Assembly (NCBI GenBank): GCA_021784375.1
Contig: JAJXSV010000182.1
Coordinates: 1 to 5,323 of the forward strand
DNA length: 5,323 bases
Origin: Actinomycetes bacterium
GTDB lineage: Bacteria; Actinomycetota; Actinomycetes; S36-B12; UBA5976
Reading direction: 5' to 3'
The notes under the pieces are model-generated. The model saw only the letters and a list, made by a program, of their open reading frames with translations. It made no database searches and was not told the DNA's origin. A program made the position numbers and the translations under genes. This document shows, in pieces, positions 1 to 5,323 of this stretch; the stretch's first letter is position 1, and each line of letters opens with the position of its first letter.

Positions 1-1
1 C

Positions 2-415
2 GGCTTCGGCGATGTTGCGTATGAGCGCACATCGTTCGCCCTGCGCGAGGAAGGCAAGGAGTGGGTCGGCACTGCAGCTGCACTCTGGGGGATAGCGGCC
101 GGTGTCTACCTGGCGCTCATGGGGCCTGCGGGCATGCGTGAGCTGGGTGAGACCCTGTTCCTGCGCACGAAGTACGCGCAGTTGCGGCTTGCGACCGTCG
201 ACGGTGTGGACCTCGGCGACCAGGCACTGCACGCGCGTGAGTTCACTATCCACACCAGACGTCCGGCGGCACAGGTGGTAGCCGCGGCACGCGCGCTCGG
301 CATAGAGCCGGGTGTCGTCATTGACGAGCACACGCTTTGCGTCTGCGTCACCGAACAGCATTCAGCGGCGGACATCGAACGACTGGTGGCCGTCATTGCG
401 GAGGAGAACCGATGA
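2..415 (+). CDS. Divergent GcvPA-like subunit of a P-protein-type decarboxylase, 3' part only (5' end off window)
   Basis: The reading frame is open from base 2 to the TGA at 413-415, giving the last 137 residues of a protein that begins before the window; the ATG at 119 is internal. The segment AGVYLALMGPAGMRELGE resembles the C-terminal region of GcvPA (glycine dehydrogenase subunit 1), where family members read roughly AAVYLALLGKEGLRELA. In the family GcvPA pairs with GcvPB to form P-protein, which decarboxylates glycine and passes aminomethyl to lipoyl H-protein in the cytoplasm. The assignment is supported by the GcvPB homologue directly downstream, overlapping by 4 bases. The usual NICTNQ motif before this helix is absent: the aligned stretch reads KEWVGTAAALWGI, keeping only the Thr. 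Family membership is fairly secure. The substrate is not, and the gcvPA symbol is withheld for that reason. Confidence 0.85.
   Translation, partial: GFGDVAYERTSFALREEGKEWVGTAAALWGIAAGVYLALMGPAGMRELGETLFLRTKYAQLRLATVDGVDLGDQALHAREFTIHTRRPAAQVVAAARALGIEPGVVIDEHTLCVCVTEQHSAADIERLVAVIAEENR
400..406 (+). promoter_or_regulatory. Ribosome binding site of the GcvPB-like gene
   Basis: GGAGGAG lies inside the last codons of the GcvPA-like gene, with 7 bases between GGAGG and the ATG at 412. It decides the start of the downstream gene: the same frame is open further left (an ATG at 337), but only 412 has this site and the ATGA overlap with the preceding stop. The N-terminus that results also fits the GcvPB family. 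Confidence 0.8.
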
Positions 416-1980
416 GTCTGCCTATTGCCCCCAAGCCGGCCCTACGCCGTTACCAACAGGCACATTGGGATGAGCCGATCATCTTCGAATTGAGCGCACC
501 CGGTGAGCGTGGCGTTCTGGTGTCCCGCGCGGAGGCGGAGGTCGTCGATGCGACCGGTGGGATCACCGCAGTGCTGCCTGATGCGATGTCACGAAAGGCG
601 CCGTTGAGGCTGCCGGAGATGGCGCAGATGCGAGTGCTCCGCCACTTCGTGCGGCTGTCACAGGAGAACCTGGGCGCGGATCTCAACGTCGACATCGGTC
701 AGGGCACCTGCACGATGAAGTACTCGCCCAAAGTCAACGACCAACTCATCAATACGCCCAAGCTCAAGGACCTGCACCCCTTGCAGGATCCGAAGGCCGC
801 CCAAGGTGTCCTTGAGATCTGCTGGGAACTCGAACGCATGCTCGCGTCGATCTCGGGCATGAGCCGGGTTTCCATCCAGACCAGTGGCGGCTCGGGCTCC
901 ATCTGGGCCAATGTGGCGATGATTCGCGCCTATCACGAGTCACGTGGTGAAGCTGAGCAGCGCCGGGAAGTCATCACCACCATCTTCAGTCATCCTTCGA
1001 ACGCCGCAGCGGCAAAGGCGGCGGGCTACGACGTGGTGACGCTGTACCCGGACGAGGATGGCTATCCGTCGCTTGACGGCCTGCTGGCCGCGATCGGGCC
1101 TCAGACGGCCGCCCTTATGATCACCAATCCCGAGGACACCGGCATCTTCAACCCCCGCATCGCGGAGTTCGTGGAGGCGGTGCATTCGGTGGGTGCGCTT
1201 GCCTGCTACGACCAAGCGAATGCGAACGGCATCCTTGGCATCACTCGTGCGCGTGATGCTGGCTTCGACCTCTGCCATTTCAATCTGCACAAGACCTTCT
1301 CCACGCCGCATGGTTGCGGAGGCCCTGGCGGCGGCGCCTCTGCCGTGAGCGAGCACCTGGTGCCGTTCCTGCCATACCCGCTCATCGAGCGAAGTGACGA
1401 TGGCTTCGTCCTGGATTTCGACCGGCCGCAGTCGATCGGCAAGATCGGTCCGTTCTATGGCACCATCCCAGTACTGGTGCGCGCGTATGCATGGATCCGG
1501 GCCTTGGGCGCCAAGGGCCTGCGTGAGGTGTCCGACATCGCCGTGCTGAACAACAATTACGTGCTTGCCCGTGTGCTGCAGATCCCGGGGGCGAGTGCCC
1601 CGTACGCCAAGGGCCATCGCCGCATTGAGCAAGTGCGCTACTCGTGGGAGCAGCTGCATGCGGATACCGGTGTCTCCTCGGAGGATATCGGCCTGCGCAT
1701 GCTCGACTACGGCATGCACTACTGGACGAGTCACCACCCGTATGTCGTGCCGCAACCGTTTACTTTGGAGCCGACTGAGTCGTACAGCAAGGCGGAGATC
1801 GACGAGTACTGTGACGCCCTGGCCGCGGTTGCGCAGGAGGCGCGCACGAACCCCCGCTCGGTGGAGACGGCGCCGCACAACGTGGCTGCGCACCGAGTGC
1901 ACCACGAGGATCTTGACGACCCGGATCGTTGGGCGGTCACCTGGCGGGCCTACCGTCGCAAGTACAACCTCGATGCCTGA
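412..1980 (+). CDS. Divergent GcvPB-like PLP-dependent subunit of a P-protein-type decarboxylase
   Basis: This 522-residue fold-type I PLP enzyme resembles GcvPB (glycine dehydrogenase subunit 2). Visible family marks are EPIIFELS (21-28), VLRHFVRLSQEN (75-86), TCTMKYSPK (99-107), ITNP (237-240), the PLP-ring aspartate in YDQAN (D267), and the Schiff-base lysine K294 in FNLHKTFSTPH, followed by a Gly-rich loop. Key active-site motifs differ from true glycine decarboxylases. SAHGTNPAS is replaced by FSHPSNAAA (192-200), QPAAGAxGE by QTSGGSGSI (156-164), YDGAN by YDQAN, and GGGGPG by GCGGPG (301-306). At 522 residues it is longer than the roughly 470-490 I recall for GcvPB, with a charged tail after APHN (487-490). 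The start at 412 is set by a strong ribosome site and overlaps the GcvPA-like stop. It is surely PLP-dependent and P-protein-like; the substrate may not be glycine. Confidence 0.9.
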   Translation: MSLPIAPKPALRRYQQAHWDEPIIFELSAPGERGVLVSRAEAEVVDATGGITAVLPDAMSRKAPLRLPEMAQMRVLRHFVRLSQENLGADLNVDIGQGTCTMKYSPKVNDQLINTPKLKDLHPLQDPKAAQGVLEICWELERMLASISGMSRVSIQTSGGSGSIWANVAMIRAYHESRGEAEQRREVITTIFSHPSNAAAAKAAGYDVVTLYPDEDGYPSLDGLLAAIGPQTAALMITNPEDTGIFNPRIAEFVEAVHSVGALACYDQANANGILGITRARDAGFDLCHFNLHKTFSTPHGCGGPGGGASAVSEHLVPFLPYPLIERSDDGFVLDFDRPQSIGKIGPFYGTIPVLVRAYAWIRALGAKGLREVSDIAVLNNNYVLARVLQIPGASAPYAKGHRRIEQVRYSWEQLHADTGVSSEDIGLRMLDYGMHYWTSHHPYVVPQPFTLEPTESYSKAEIDEYCDALAAVAQEARTNPRSVETAPHNVAAHRVHHEDLDDPDRWAVTWRAYRRKYNLDA

Positions 1981-1989
1981 CGCTGCGTC

Positions 1990-3147
1990 ATGACTGTGCC
2001 TTTGCTGATCGGACTGGTGGTCAATCCCGTTGCGGGCCTGGGTGGTGCCGCCGGTCTCAAGGGCAGTGACGGAAGTTCCGTGCAGTCGCTCGCACGTGAG
2101 CGAGGCGCGGTGCCGCGTGCGGGCGATCGAGCCGTCGCTGCACTGCAGCAGCTGCCTAGGGGCACCACCGTTCTGACGGTTGCGGGCGCTATGGGTGAGG
2201 CAGCCGTGCGTGCCGCAGGACTGGAACCCGTGGTCGAGTACCGCTACAGCGGTGACAGCACACCCGCGGACACTTCAGCGGCGGTAACCGCGCTGGTAAA
2301 CGCGGGAGCGGGGCTCGTCCTCTTCGCGGGTGGCGATGGAACTGCATGCGACGTGGCTACTGGACTGCTTGCAGCGGTTCCGGGTCGCCAAGGTGTGCGG
2401 CCAGTGCTCGGCATCCCCGCGGGCGTCAAGATGTACTCGTCCTGCTTTGCGGTGAGCGCCGCCGCCGCCGGACGCATCGCTGCGGCCTGGCTGGAGGGTG
2501 CCCCGCTGCTCTTCGAGGCGCGAGAAGTGCTCGACGTGGATGAAGATCAAGTGCGCGTCGGCAACGTGGAGGCCGTTCTGCGCGGGCTGGTGCCGGTGCC
2601 GGTGGTCCGTGGTCGCACGCAGGCGCGCAAGACCGCCACTGCAACGAGCGAAGATGCGGCGCTGCGTTCGGTTGCAGCCGGCGTCCGGAACTCCATGCGG
2701 GCCGGACAGGCCTATCTGCTCGGTCCGGGCAGCACCATGCGGGCAGTGGCGGAAGGTCTTGGTATCGAGAAGACTCCGCTCGGATTCGATGCCGTGCGCG
2801 ATGGCCAATGCCTGCTGAGAGACGCGTCGGAGCGTCAGTTGTTGGAACTCATCGAGCGTGAGCCCTGCCACGCCGTCGTGACCGTCATCGGTGGCCAAGG
2901 ATTCCTTCTCGGCCGCGGCAATCAACAGCTTTCGCCGACCGTGCTGCGCAGGCTGGCCGAGCCCAAGCTCATCATTGCCGCCACCCAGTCGAAACTCCTC
3001 GCCCTGCCGGGTCCGCTGCTCATCGACACTGGCGATGCCACACTCGATGCCCAGCTCGCGGGCCACTATCGCGTCATCGTGAGTGCCCAGGAAACCGCAG
3101 TCGTGGCTGCTGTCGCAGCCTCTGAACAACCAAGGAGAAGCCCATGA
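1990..3147 (+). CDS. AcoX / ATP-NAD-kinase-like family protein
   Basis: A 385-residue protein of the diacylglycerol/NAD-kinase superfamily, closest in pattern to the COG3199 / AcoX group. The N-terminus holds VNPVAGLGG (11-19) and GLKGSDG (22-28), followed by the nucleotide-binding GGDGT (114-118), GIPAGVKMYS (141-150), LLGPGSTM (243-250) and the C-terminal IGGQGFLLGRGNQQLSP (300-316). Family members phosphorylate NAD or have unknown roles; AcoX is encoded with acetoin dehydrogenase genes in several bacteria without a firmly known function. After GGDGT the sequence is ACDV, where I recall the related sequences having ARDV. The start is 9 bases after the GcvPB-like stop, which lies in the same frame, so no longer version exists. 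I see no Shine-Dalgarno, suggesting termination-reinitiation. Whether it makes NADP, repairs a cofactor or does something else cannot be told from sequence. Confidence 0.85.
   Translation: MTVPLLIGLVVNPVAGLGGAAGLKGSDGSSVQSLARERGAVPRAGDRAVAALQQLPRGTTVLTVAGAMGEAAVRAAGLEPVVEYRYSGDSTPADTSAAVTALVNAGAGLVLFAGGDGTACDVATGLLAAVPGRQGVRPVLGIPAGVKMYSSCFAVSAAAAGRIAAAWLEGAPLLFEAREVLDVDEDQVRVGNVEAVLRGLVPVPVVRGRTQARKTATATSEDAALRSVAAGVRNSMRAGQAYLLGPGSTMRAVAEGLGIEKTPLGFDAVRDGQCLLRDASERQLLELIEREPCHAVVTVIGGQGFLLGRGNQQLSPTVLRRLAEPKLIIAATQSKLLALPGPLLIDTGDATLDAQLAGHYRVIVSAQETAVVAAVAASEQPRRSP
3132..3137 (+). promoter_or_regulatory. Ribosome binding site of the short-chain dehydrogenase
   Basis: AAGGAG sits 6 bases before the ATG at 3144 and lies within the final codons of the AcoX-like gene. 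Together with the 4-base ATGA overlap it fixes the dehydrogenase start and indicates translational coupling. Confidence 0.8.
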
Positions 3148-3902
3148 AACTCGCAGGCAAGCGCGCTATCGTCACCGGTGGCGCAGGCGGTATCGGTCGC
3201 GCAACCGCTCTGGCATTTGCCGATGAGGGCGCGCGCGTGGCGGTGTTCGATCTCAACGCTGCAGGCGCCGCCGCAGTCGCGGCGGAGATCGTCGATCGCG
3301 GCGGTGAGGCGCTGGCAGTCGCCTGTGACGTTTCCAGCGAGCCTGCGGTCATCGACGGCGTGGCTGCTGTTGTGCAGGCCTTCGGCGGTGTCGATGTGCT
3401 GTTCAACAACGCTGGCATCGCGCGGCGCACCACTGCGGTGGAGACCACTGTGGAGGACTGGGACCTCAGCTTTGCGGTGAACGTGAGGTCCATGTTCCTC
3501 ATGGCCAAGCACACGATTCCGCTGATGGAAGTCGCCGGTGGTGGCGCCATCGTGAATACGGGCTCGGGCTGGGGACTCAAGGGTGGTGGCCGTGCACTGC
3601 CGTACTGCGCCACCAAGGGCGCGATCGTCAACATGACCCGCGCCATGGCGATCGATCATGGGCCCGCGAACATTCGAGTGAACTCCGTAAACCCTGGTGA
3701 CACGGATACCGGCATGCTCCGCGAGGAGGCGCGCCAGATCGGCTGGACCGAAACAGCCTTCCTGGCTGATGCCGCCGATCGCCCGTTGCGCCGTATGGGT
3801 CGCCCTGAGGAGATCGCGGCTGCGGTCGTCTGGCTTGCGAGCGATGAGGCGTCCTTCGTTACAGGGGCGGCTCTCGTCGTTGACGGCGGCGGTATTGCCT
3901 GA
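3144..3902 (+). CDS. Classical short-chain dehydrogenase/reductase (SDR family, likely NAD-dependent)
   Basis: At 252 residues this has the usual length of a classical SDR. The cofactor motif TGGAGGIG is at 11-18, NNAG at 88-91, and the catalytic tetrad is N113, S141, Y154 and K158 (YCATK). A PG motif at 184-185 is followed by DTDT, and the end reads VTGAALVVDGGGIA. Asp36 at the end of the second strand (VFDLN) usually signals NAD(H) rather than NADP(H). The enzyme should oxidise an alcohol or reduce a ketone in the cytoplasm; the substrate cannot be read from sequence. It is the last gene of the operon, overlapping the AcoX-like gene by 4 bases, so it probably acts on a product or precursor of the P-protein-like enzyme. 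An acetoin/diol or amino-alcohol dehydrogenase role is possible but unproven. Confidence 0.93.
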   Translation: MKLAGKRAIVTGGAGGIGRATALAFADEGARVAVFDLNAAGAAAVAAEIVDRGGEALAVACDVSSEPAVIDGVAAVVQAFGGVDVLFNNAGIARRTTAVETTVEDWDLSFAVNVRSMFLMAKHTIPLMEVAGGGAIVNTGSGWGLKGGGRALPYCATKGAIVNMTRAMAIDHGPANIRVNSVNPGDTDTGMLREEARQIGWTETAFLADAADRPLRRMGRPEEIAAAVVWLASDEASFVTGAALVVDGGGIA

Positions 3903-3908
3903 CTCGTG

Positions 3909-3925
3909 GGGCGCCGTTGGCGCCC
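3909..3925 (+). terminator. GC-rich hairpin after the operon, possible terminator
   Basis: GGGCGCC (3909-3915) and GGCGCCC (3919-3925) form a perfect 7-base-pair stem with a GTT loop, starting 6 bases after the dehydrogenase stop. No T-run follows, so it is not a standard intrinsic terminator, but placement right after the last gene of a convergent pair suggests a role in transcript ending or 3'-end protection. Confidence 0.5.
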
Positions 3926-3971
3926 GGCGGGTGAGCGCAAGCCCGTGGTCGGGTCACTGGCGAGAGCCCAT

Positions 3972-3988
3972 CCGCCCCGTGCGGGCGG
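3972..3988 (-). terminator. GC-rich hairpin after the GntR gene, possible terminator
   Basis: CCGCCC (3972-3977) and GGGCGG (3983-3988) pair perfectly around a CGTGC loop. Read on the minus strand, the hairpin begins immediately after the GntR stop codon (3989-3991). There is no T-run. It could end the regulator transcript or, read from the other side, act as a second stop for the plus-strand operon. Confidence 0.45.
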
Positions 3989-4627
3989 CTACTGCGCGGA
4001 GGCGAGCAGGCGACGCACTCCATTGGACCAGTTCTCGTTCAGTGCCATCGCGGCCGCATCAAGGTCGCGGTCGACCAGATGCTTGGCGATGGACTGGTGC
4101 TCAGCGGCCACCCGCTTGATTGAGGCTGTGGTTGGGACAAGTAGCGACTCGTACCGGTGGAAGGTCACGCGAATGCTCTCGATGTCGTTGCGAAGGAACT
4201 GATTGGGGCACATGCTGATCATGAGCTGATGCCATTCATCGTCCTTGGTCATGACCATCCCGTGCACGGCTGTGTCCTCAGCGAAAGCCTTGGCCATGCG
4301 CAGCAGCTCCCGCCCGATGCGCGTGAGCTCGGTGATGGGGGTGAGCCGCAGCGCCAGCGCCTCCAGGGTGGCGATCACGGGTGCCACCTCCGTGAGTTCG
4401 GAGGCGTTGTGCGGCAGGAAGAAGAAGCCCTGGCCATCGCGGTTCTCGAGGTAGCCGGCGGATGCCAGTGAGATGAGTGCCTCGCGCAGTGGAGTCCGGC
4501 TGACTCCCAGCTCCGTCGAGAGACGCACCTCGTTGATGGATTCACCCCACGGGACCTCGCCCATGCGGATCCGTTCCAGCAGCACCTCGCGCACCTGCGC
4601 GCTGAGCGTCCTCCGCGTGATCTGCAT
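3989..4627 (-). CDS. GntR-family transcriptional regulator, FCD (FadR-like) type
   Basis: A 212-residue regulator with an N-terminal winged helix (about 8-72; recognition region SRTPLREAL at 44-52) and a C-terminal FCD ligand-binding domain (about 77-210). FCD regulators usually respond to carboxylic or amino acids, often through a metal held by Asp and three His. D129 and H133 (DDEWH) and H177 (AEH) are present, but the position 22 residues after H177, where the last His usually sits, is N199 (ENW). The metal site may be altered or absent. I chose the ATG at 4627 because GGAGG (cctcc on the plus strand at 4633-4637) precedes it by 5 bases. The ATG at 4645, which adds six residues, has no such site. 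The gene converges on the four-gene operon, a natural candidate target alongside itself; this is inference. Confidence 0.92.
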   Translation of the reverse strand: MQITRRTLSAQVREVLLERIRMGEVPWGESINEVRLSTELGVSRTPLREALISLASAGYLENRDGQGFFFLPHNASELTEVAPVIATLEALALRLTPITELTRIGRELLRMAKAFAEDTAVHGMVMTKDDEWHQLMISMCPNQFLRNDIESIRVTFHRYESLLVPTTASIKRVAAEHQSIAKHLVDRDLDAAAMALNENWSNGVRRLLASAQ

Positions 4628-4632
4628 GGCTG

Positions 4633-4637
4633 CCTCC
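4633..4637 (-). promoter_or_regulatory. Ribosome binding site of the GntR gene, favouring the internal start
   Basis: On the minus strand GGAGG is followed by CAGCC and then ATG (4627-4625). The upstream in-frame ATG (4645-4643) lacks any purine-rich site, so the shorter 212-residue product is preferred. Confidence 0.65.
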
Positions 4638-4664
4638 ACTTCCATGAGCGCCGTGTTCGACTCA

Positions 4665-4678
4665 TTCAGTATACAAAA
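4665..4678 (-). promoter_or_regulatory. Candidate promoter -10 and GntR operator upstream of the regulator
   Basis: The 60 bases between the glycosidase stop and the regulator contain a markedly AT-rich patch. On the minus strand it reads TTTTGTATACTGAA, with the perfect 6-base palindrome GTATAC at 4669-4674 flanked by TT and AA arms. TATACT (4668-4673) is a good -10 hexamer, and a transcript from it would include the proposed ribosome site. No convincing -35 is visible about 17 bases further up. GntR regulators typically bind short palindromes of this GT(N)AC type, so autoregulation is plausible. A second match in front of the plus-strand operon would lie outside the window. Confidence 0.45.
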
Positions 4679-4696
4679 TACGTGCCGGTGCGCACA

Positions 4697-4709
4697 GTGA
4701 GTCGCTCAC
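4697..4709 (-). other. Short hairpin overlapping the glycosidase stop codon
   Basis: GTGAG (4697-4701) and CTCAC (4705-4709) form a perfect 5-base-pair stem around TCG, overlapping the stop codon of the glycosidase (4706-4708). It is short and lacks a directly adjacent T-run, although TATTTT occurs about 20 bases further along the minus strand. It could be a weak terminator separating the glycosidase from the regulator, or chance. Confidence 0.25.
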
Positions 4710-5323
4710 GGCTCCTGCTGTGAGAAACGCACCGCCAGATCGACGCACAAGGCGGCGGTCCACGAGAACCAAGGGGCGGCAGAGGGTGCGGGTGTCCCGT
4801 CGTCCGCGTTGTAGTACTCGTGGGGCGTCGGGTCGGACGCGATGAGGTGCAGCGTCTCCAACGCGAGGGCACGCGCCTCCTCCGGCAGACCGCATGCGAT
4901 CAGGGCCTCCACCAGCAGGTAGTTGGTGTTGATCCAAATCGGTCCGCGCCACATGCGGGTGGCCGAGAAGGTGGGGTCGTGACGGGCAACGGTCGGTAGG
5001 CGTCTCGTCCCTCCGAAGCGGTTGACCTCATGCAACGCCCGCAGCAGTGCCTTCCTCGCGTCGGGGGGGCACTGGGGGACGAGGAGGGGAAGCAGGGTGA
5101 GGATGGTGTCCGACGGACGATCCTCTGGGATGCTCCGAAATCGCAGTTCCTGCGGATCCCACATGCGAAGCAGGGCCGTGGCCAGCGTGGAGCGTCGCTC
5201 TGCTGCGCCCGCGATTGGCGACTCGCCCAGGACGTCAGCCAAGCGCTCAAGCACATCTTCCTGCAGCAGCAGGTAGGCCACCAGATCCGGCGTTGTGCGT
5301 GGACCTGGCTCGTCGAAGGCCGG
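4706..5323 (-). CDS. GH63-like glycosidase, mannosylglycerate/glucosylglycerate hydrolase-like, C-terminal part (5' end off window)
   Basis: The minus-strand frame is open from the right edge to TGA at 4708-4706, giving the last 205 residues. A GTG at 5281 could be mistaken for a start, but the frame continues upstream, so it is internal. The motif MWRGPIWINTNYLLVEAL, then HEYYNADDG and WFSWTAALCVDLA, matches the C-terminal end of the (alpha/alpha)6 barrel in GH63 and related enzymes such as mannosylglycerate and glucosylglycerate hydrolases. The Glu in HEYYN, 37 residues from the C-terminus, is the likely catalytic base by family analogy. The enzyme would release sugar from a small glycoside, perhaps an osmolyte; other GH63 or trehalase-like specificities cannot be excluded without the N-terminal half. 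It lies on the same strand as the GntR gene, 78 bases upstream of it. A 7-C run in the coding strand (5063-5069) does not break the frame. Confidence 0.82.
   Translation of the reverse strand, partial: PAFDEPGPRTTPDLVAYLLLQEDVLERLADVLGESPIAGAAERRSTLATALLRMWDPQELRFRSIPEDRPSDTILTLLPLLVPQCPPDARKALLRALHEVNRFGGTRRLPTVARHDPTFSATRMWRGPIWINTNYLLVEALIACGLPEEARALALETLHLIASDPTPHEYYNADDGTPAPSAAPWFSWTAALCVDLAVRFSQQEP

Noticed and set aside
337..411. A longer start for the GcvPB-like gene at ATG 337
   Set aside because: It would overlap the GcvPA-like gene by 79 bases and add an unrelated Arg/His-rich stretch; the ATG at 412 has a strong ribosome site and fits the family N-terminus.
940..1905. A 321-codon open frame on the minus strand opposite the GcvPB-like gene
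   Set aside because: It lies wholly inside a well-supported gene and its translation is Arg/His/Val-rich with no family motif, as expected for an antisense frame in GC-rich coding DNA.
2589..2606. Short GTGCCG-like and GCC-triplet repeats in the AcoX-like gene (also near 2459)
   Set aside because: They encode ordinary Val-Pro and Ala stretches and are too short to be a meaningful tandem repeat.
2275..3129. A 284-codon open frame on the minus strand opposite the AcoX-like gene
   Set aside because: The plus-strand frame has clear family motifs; the antisense product has none and no ribosome site was noted.
5063..5069. A run of seven G on the plus strand as a possible phase-variation or frameshift site
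   Set aside because: The glycosidase frame is intact across it, with family motifs on the downstream side, and runs of this length are common in GC-rich DNA.
5279..5281. GTG as the start of the glycosidase
   Set aside because: The frame stays open to the right edge of the window and the conserved region is only the C-terminal part of a known larger enzyme, so this codon is internal.

Overview
This is a GC-rich bacterial window (roughly two thirds GC by eye) carrying six protein-coding genes in a compact arrangement. Base composition and gene types fit an actinobacterium or a high-GC proteobacterium. Nothing in the sequence decides between them, and there is no rRNA, tRNA, insertion sequence or CRISPR array to help.

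The left 3.9 kb is a tight plus-strand operon whose 5' end lies outside the window. It starts with the C-terminal part of a GcvPA-like subunit (2-415). A GcvPB-like, PLP-dependent subunit follows (412-1980), then an AcoX/ATP-NAD-kinase-like protein (1990-3147) and a classical short-chain dehydrogenase (3144-3902). Two junctions are 4-base ATGA stop/start overlaps and the third gap is 9 bases, so the four genes are almost certainly co-transcribed and translationally coupled. Standard annotation would call the first two genes the glycine cleavage P-protein. The PLP lysine and general fold signature are there, but several motifs that are near-invariant in true glycine decarboxylases are rewritten. 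No gcvT, gcvH or lipoyl-domain gene is visible. My reading is that this is a P-protein-like decarboxylase of uncertain substrate, perhaps another small amino acid, working with an AcoX-type protein and an oxidoreductase.

The right part is on the minus strand. An FCD-type GntR regulator (3989-4627) converges on the operon, and each gene end at the convergence carries its own GC-rich hairpin. The regulator has a small promoter region with an AT-rich island containing GTATAC, a plausible -10 and possible autoregulatory operator. Upstream of it on the same strand is the C-terminal part of a GH63-like glycosidase (4706-5323), resembling the mannosylglycerate/glucosylglycerate hydrolase group and running off the right edge.

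If the pieces belong together, the picture is a catabolic locus under a metabolite-responsive GntR regulator, in which an amino acid or small carbon compound is decarboxylated and oxidised. The link between operon, regulator and glycosidase rests only on proximity.
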